Below are positions 59,506 through 64,000 of a DNA stretch of 64,000 nt, piece after piece. Source of the stretch: Aliirhizobium smilacinae (lineage in GTDB: Bacteria > Pseudomonadota > Alphaproteobacteria > Rhizobiales > Rhizobiaceae); contig NZ_VDMN01000005.1 in NCBI RefSeq assembly GCF_006335145.1, forward strand, positions 124,001 through 188,000. Direction: 5' to 3'. Position numbers and translations under genes: made by a program. Under the pieces are notes generated by a model, which saw only the letters and a program-made list of their open reading frames with translations, searched no databases and had not been told where the DNA came from. Positions within the stretch are counted from its first letter, which is position 1, and each line of letters opens with the position of its first letter.

Positions 59506-61143
59506 ATGACACCGACAATGATCCGTAACCCGATCCTTCCGGGCTTTAACGCCGACCCTTCGATATGCCGCGCCGGTGACGACTATTACATCGCCGTGTC
59601 GACTTTCGAGTGGTATCCCGGCGTACAGATCCACCATTCGCGCGACCTGGTGAACTGGCGTCTCGTCACCCGCCCGCTCAACCGCGCCTCGCAGCTCGAT
59701 ATGCGCGGCGATCCCGACAGCTGCGGCATCTGGGCGCCGTGCCTGACTTATTCCGACGGCCTGTTCTGGCTGGTCTACACGGACGTGAAGCGTAAGAGCG
59801 GCTCGTTCAAGGACGCCCATAACTACGTGCTCACCGCACCGTCGATCGAAGGTCCGTGGTCAGATCCGGTCTATATGAACTCCTCCGGCTTCGATCCGTC
59901 GCTCTTCCATGATGACGATGGCCGCAAATGGCATGTGAACCTGCTCTGGGATCACCGCGGGCGCCCGTCGCGTTTCGGCGGCATCGTGCTGCAGGAATAT
60001 GATCCGATAGAGAAGAAGCTTGTCGGCCCGATTTCCAACATCTTCAAGGGCTCGCCGCTCGGCCTTTCCGAAGGCCCGCATCTCTACAAGCGGGACGGCT
60101 GGTATTACCTGATCGTTGCCGAGGGGGGCACGGGTTACAGTCATGCTGTAACGATGGCGCGTTCGCGAAATCTCACCGGGCCTTATGAGCTGCATCCCGA
60201 CACCCATGTCATCACCTCGCGTTTCCATCCGGATGCGACCCTGCAGCGGGGGGGGCACGGCGATTTCGTCGAGACCCCGGATGGCGCAACCTACATGGTG
60301 CATCTGTGCAGCCGACCGCTGCCCGGCCTCTACCGTTCGGTGCTGGGCCGCGAGACCTCCATCCAGAAATGCGTCTGGGGCGATGACGGCTGGCTGCGTC
60401 TGGAGGGCGAAAAATTCGTGCCGCAGGACGAGGTTCCGGCTCCGGTTCTTCCGGTCCATCCATTCCCCGCAGAGCCCGAACGTTATGAGTTCAGCCCGGA
60501 AAACGGATTGCCGCTCGCCTTTCAGTGGCTGCGTTCGCCCTATCCCGAACGGCTGTTCTCGCTGACGAAGCGGCCCGGCCACTTGCGCCTTTTCGGACGC
60601 GAGTCGATCGGATCATGGTTCGAGCAATCGCTGGTCGCACGACGGCAGACGGATTTTGACTATGACGCCGAGACAGAGGTTGATTGCGACCCGACCTCGC
60701 ATCTGCAGATGGCTGGACTGATCGCCTACTATAACCGCTTTGCCTACCACTACCTCTGCGTCAGCCAGGACGAGAAGGCCGGGCGTTCGCTGCAGATCTT
60801 CTACTGCAACGGTCAATGGCCGAACGGCATGACCATGCTCGGCCTCGACAATCCGGTTTCAATACCGGATGGCCCGGTCCGTCTGCGGGTCGAGGTGCGC
60901 GGAGCGGCTTTGCGCTTCTTCTATGTGAAGAATGGCGCCTGGACACGGATCGGGCCTGTTCTCGACAATTCCGTCTTGTCCGACGAAAGCGGCGAGGGGG
61001 AGCAAAGCAAGATCACCGGCTCCTTCGTCGGTATCGGCAACTTCACCGGCGCGTTCGTTGGCATGGCGGCATACGATCTCGGCGGTCTCGCGATGCCGGC
61101 CGATTTTTCGCATTTCACCTACAAGAACCTTCCCAAGGAATGA
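59506..61143 (+). CDS. Glycoside hydrolase family 43 beta-xylosidase
   Basis: An enzyme of 545 residues, probably cytoplasmic since there is no signal peptide, that releases xylose (or arabinose) from short xylo-oligosaccharides. The five-bladed propeller begins with NPILPGFNADPSICR, where D17 is the likely general base. WAPCLTYSDGLFWLVYTDVK lies in the second blade and LSEGPHLYKRDGWYYL carries the catalytic glutamate. The C-terminal third (after about residue 330) is the beta-sandwich domain usual in the XynB-type group. The gene lies inside the importer operon between the MalG-type permease and the ATPase, so imported oligosaccharides are cut inside the cell. Confidence 0.92.
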   Translation: MTPTMIRNPILPGFNADPSICRAGDDYYIAVSTFEWYPGVQIHHSRDLVNWRLVTRPLNRASQLDMRGDPDSCGIWAPCLTYSDGLFWLVYTDVKRKSGSFKDAHNYVLTAPSIEGPWSDPVYMNSSGFDPSLFHDDDGRKWHVNLLWDHRGRPSRFGGIVLQEYDPIEKKLVGPISNIFKGSPLGLSEGPHLYKRDGWYYLIVAEGGTGYSHAVTMARSRNLTGPYELHPDTHVITSRFHPDATLQRGGHGDFVETPDGATYMVHLCSRPLPGLYRSVLGRETSIQKCVWGDDGWLRLEGEKFVPQDEVPAPVLPVHPFPAEPERYEFSPENGLPLAFQWLRSPYPERLFSLTKRPGHLRLFGRESIGSWFEQSLVARRQTDFDYDAETEVDCDPTSHLQMAGLIAYYNRFAYHYLCVSQDEKAGRSLQIFYCNGQWPNGMTMLGLDNPVSIPDGPVRLRVEVRGAALRFFYVKNGAWTRIGPVLDNSVLSDESGEGEQSKITGSFVGIGNFTGAFVGMAAYDLGGLAMPADFSHFTYKNLPKE

Positions 61144-61147
61144 TCCC

Positions 61148-62146
<999 letters not shown>

Positions 62147-62160
62147 TCCAAGGCTTGCTT

Positions 62161-62183
62161 CTGCGCGCCATTCAGGCGCGCAG
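62161..62183. terminator. Perfect stem-loop between convergent ATPase and FtsX permease genes
   Basis: CTGCGCGCC-ATTCA-GGCGCGCAG, a perfect 9-bp stem, overlaps the 3' end of the permease gene (stop at 62172) and lies 15 nt after the MalK-type gene. It could act on both converging transcripts. No T-run follows on either side. Confidence 0.4.
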
Positions 62184-63509
62184 GGCGGTTGCCGGGGACT
62201 GACGGTAGGCAAGCAGTGCAGGTACTGCTGCGAGAACGGCGGCAAACCCAAGCAGGATCAGCGCCAGTCGTAGATCTTCGCGGGTAAACCCGACTGGCAG
62301 GATAACGCCGCTTTTGGCGGTGAACACTTGCGAGCCGATATGGGCCGCACCGAGCCCAAGCAGAAAGCCGATGCCGACGCCAAGCGCGACCAGCACGAAG
62401 AGTTCCAGCCAGACGATCAGGAAGACGGAGCCGCGTGGTGCGCCAAATGCCCGCAATGCGCCGATCTGCCGGCGCCTTTGTCCGACATGGATGACCGTGA
62501 CCAGAACCAATGCCGCGGCGACAAGCCCTTGAGAGCCAGCGGCAACCGCGCTCAACACCATCTTGGCATCGCCGAGCGTGGCATAAAGCCCGGTCAGCAC
62601 TTCACCTGGAAAGACACCGAGCGTGCTGCCGGTTCGATATTCCTGGCGCAGACGGTAGGCATCGGCGATCGTTTTCGGTTTGACGAGGATCGCTGGAAGA
62701 CCGGGCGTGCCGGCGCCGAAGGTTTCGACGATCGGCGCATCGGGATCGACGCTGCCGTGGTGTTCTTCTTCGACATGCCTGGATGACGCCGCGCCGAGCG
62801 CGAGGGCGTATTTGCGTCCTTGCGAGGCAGAGATCTGGGCGACAGGCTCGGCCTGACCTGCCTCGCCCTCATGATGCTCGCCTTCGTCGTGATGACCGTG
62901 CTCCTCGCCCAGACCGTGGACATGCCACACAGCCTGTATCGGTACGAGAATGGCACGGTCCCACGGCGTGCCGGTCGGCTGCAGCTTGCCGACGACCTTG
63001 TAGGCGGGGCTTGCATGGGTGTTGCCACCGGTTTCTGCCGTTCCATGCATCGGCTTGATTTCGGCACCCAGCGGCAAGTTTACCGCAGCACCAAGGAGCG
63101 CTTCACCTTCCAGCGCGAACATCTTGCCTTCGGTGAACCCGCTCGTCGTGCTGCTGACAAGACTGGTCGTGGTGCCGACAATGGGGTAGCCGGCGAAGCT
63201 GTCGCCGAACCCGACCGGTGCGGCCCAGGCCACGCGCGGATCGGCTGCAAGCTTGGAAAGAACTGCACCATCGACCAGCGGCAGCGGCGCTGGCTGGAGG
63301 AAGATGGAGGAGAGGATCAGCTGGGTCTCGCTGCCGGCAGCACCGATGACGAGATCGAACTTGTCGGCGGCACGGGCGCTTCCAAGGCGCAGCGAGCGCT
63401 CCTGCAGCGTGACGGCAACGCCGAGCGCGGTCGCCAATGCCACCAACAGAATCACCACCGCACCGCCCAGCCACAGGCGACGCAGGTCCGCAAGGATGAA
63501 GCCGATCAT
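62172..63509 (-). CDS. FtsX/MacB-type ABC transporter permease with histidine-rich periplasmic loop
   Basis: A permease of 445 residues. It has one N-terminal membrane helix (GGAVVILLVALATALGVAVTL), a large periplasmic domain and three C-terminal membrane helices (about 310-440), with the FtsX-domain RRRQIGALRAFGAPRGSVFL loop. The periplasmic domain contains a striking histidine-rich stretch (HVHGLGEEHGHHDEGEHH, near 195-215) and a second cluster (SSRHVEEEHHGS), both absent from ordinary MacB/LolC proteins. Such stretches usually bind zinc or other divalent metals. Together with the LolD-type ATPase (4 nt overlap), it may move a metal-loaded lipoprotein or extract one from the membrane. Metal involvement is an inference. 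Confidence 0.82.
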   Translation of the reverse strand: MIGFILADLRRLWLGGAVVILLVALATALGVAVTLQERSLRLGSARAADKFDLVIGAAGSETQLILSSIFLQPAPLPLVDGAVLSKLAADPRVAWAAPVGFGDSFAGYPIVGTTTSLVSSTTSGFTEGKMFALEGEALLGAAVNLPLGAEIKPMHGTAETGGNTHASPAYKVVGKLQPTGTPWDRAILVPIQAVWHVHGLGEEHGHHDEGEHHEGEAGQAEPVAQISASQGRKYALALGAASSRHVEEEHHGSVDPDAPIVETFGAGTPGLPAILVKPKTIADAYRLRQEYRTGSTLGVFPGEVLTGLYATLGDAKMVLSAVAAGSQGLVAAALVLVTVIHVGQRRRQIGALRAFGAPRGSVFLIVWLELFVLVALGVGIGFLLGLGAAHIGSQVFTAKSGVILPVGFTREDLRLALILLGFAAVLAAVPALLAYRQSPATALRA

Positions 63510-64000
63510 GCCGCGATCTCCTTGTGATCGGTATCGCCGGTGATACGGCCGCCCTTGAGCAACAGGCGGCGATCGAGGCGTTCGACGAGACGCTGGTCAT
63601 GGGTGGCGATGATCAGCGTCGAACCGGCATAGGACGCGACGGAAAGAAGAAGATCGCCGACGGCCGCGCCGCTTTCGAGATCGAGGCTGGCGGTCGGTTC
63701 GTCGGCGATGATCACGCCGGGTCTGCGCAGAATCGCGCGGGCAATCGCGACACGCTGCATCTCGCCCCGTGACATTGTTTCGACATGTTGCTCCGGGCGC
63801 TTGAGGCCGACGGTGTCGAGCAGCATATGGGCGCGTTTGATGACGTCGGCACTTGCGACGCGCGACAGGCGGGCGGGTAAAAGGATGTTGTCCAACGCCG
63901 AAAGGCCCGGAAAAAGATGAAAATCCTGCATGACAAGGCCGATATTGGCGGCCCGCCAGCGGTCGCGTCTGCCTTCTGAAAGATCGGCGAGGTTTTGTTC
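63506..64000 (-). CDS. ABC transporter ATP-binding protein, LolD/MacB type, 5' end beyond window
   Basis: The frame is open to the right edge, so the N-terminus with Walker A lies outside; 164 residues are visible. Present are the LSEGRRDRWRAANIGLVMQ approach to the Q-loop (MQDFHLFPGLSA), the signature MSRGEMQRVAIARAI (with R in place of the usual second residue), Walker B VIIADEPTASLD and the switch histidine IIATHDQRL. These place it in the LolD/MacB family. It overlaps the FtsX-type permease gene by 4 nt, so the two make one transporter. Confidence 0.85.
   Translation of the reverse strand, partial: EQNLADLSEGRRDRWRAANIGLVMQDFHLFPGLSALDNILLPARLSRVASADVIKRAHMLLDTVGLKRPEQHVETMSRGEMQRVAIARAILRRPGVIIADEPTASLDLESGAAVGDLLLSVASYAGSTLIIATHDQRLVERLDRRLLLKGGRITGDTDHKEIAA

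Overview
The window is about 60% GC, densely packed with genes, and rich in ABC importers and catabolic enzymes. It looks like accessory or chromid DNA of an alphaproteobacterium of the Rhizobiaceae (Agrobacterium/Rhizobium type). Pointers are a DUF982 small protein, a HutF-type histidine pathway with a GntR/HutC regulator, a carbamoylase that strongly resembles the Agrobacterium D-carbamoylase, and a TGA-N9-TCA iron-responsive (RirA-type) box. I saw no rRNA, tRNA, CRISPR array, complete insertion sequence or replication origin.

Layout. 1-758: the 3' end of an exporter-type ABC ATPase. 1235-7708: an OsmC protein, a taurine/nitrate-type ABC importer (Tat-exported binding protein, permease, ATPase), a DAO-type FAD oxidase, an ATC-hydrolase-family protein and a convergent VOC protein. 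7934-17129: an orphan family-5 binding protein and the hut genes. hutC and hutF face hutI-hutH-hutU-hutD across a palindromic operator. hutC has no normal start codon, and hutG is absent. 17278-24532: an oversized glutamate-synthase-like protein (1833 aa) followed 7 nt later by a CysJ-like diflavin reductase. This pairing is the most unusual feature of the window. 24745-32809: a D-amino-acid/hydantoin salvage block with D-amino-acid transaminase, LysR regulator, racemase, D-hydantoinase, N-carbamoyl-D-amino-acid hydrolase and a polar-amino-acid ABC importer. A LysR box (ATAC-N7-GTAT) lies upstream of it. 33347-37642: a FecI-FecR-TonB receptor signalling set. 37929-47276: a peptide/amide block with SDR, polysaccharide-deacetylase-like enzyme, Dpp-type importer and creatininase-family amidase, divergent from a MarR regulator, a family-5 binding protein and an isoaspartyl peptidase/asparaginase. 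The MarR promoter region carries a 20-bp sequence repeated exactly 52 bp apart. 47539-50666: an FAD/NAD(P) protein, a DUF982 protein and a PLP enzyme of the cystathionine gamma-synthase family. 50885-62146: xylose and xyloside utilisation (XylFGH, XylR, a second sugar importer, a GH43 beta-xylosidase and its MalK-type ATPase). 62172-64000: an FtsX-type permease with a histidine-rich loop and its ATPase, which is cut by the window end.

How the genes fit together. Much of the window serves nitrogen scavenging: histidine degradation, hydantoins and carbamoyl-D-amino acids, peptides and amides, each with its own importer or regulator. The GOGAT-like/CysJ-like pair sits between the hut and hydantoin blocks, on the same strand as the hydantoin block, and could handle ammonia or glutamate from them. 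That link is an inference from position only. The right-hand third is a hemicellulose (xylan-derived sugar) uptake region typical of plant-associated bacteria.
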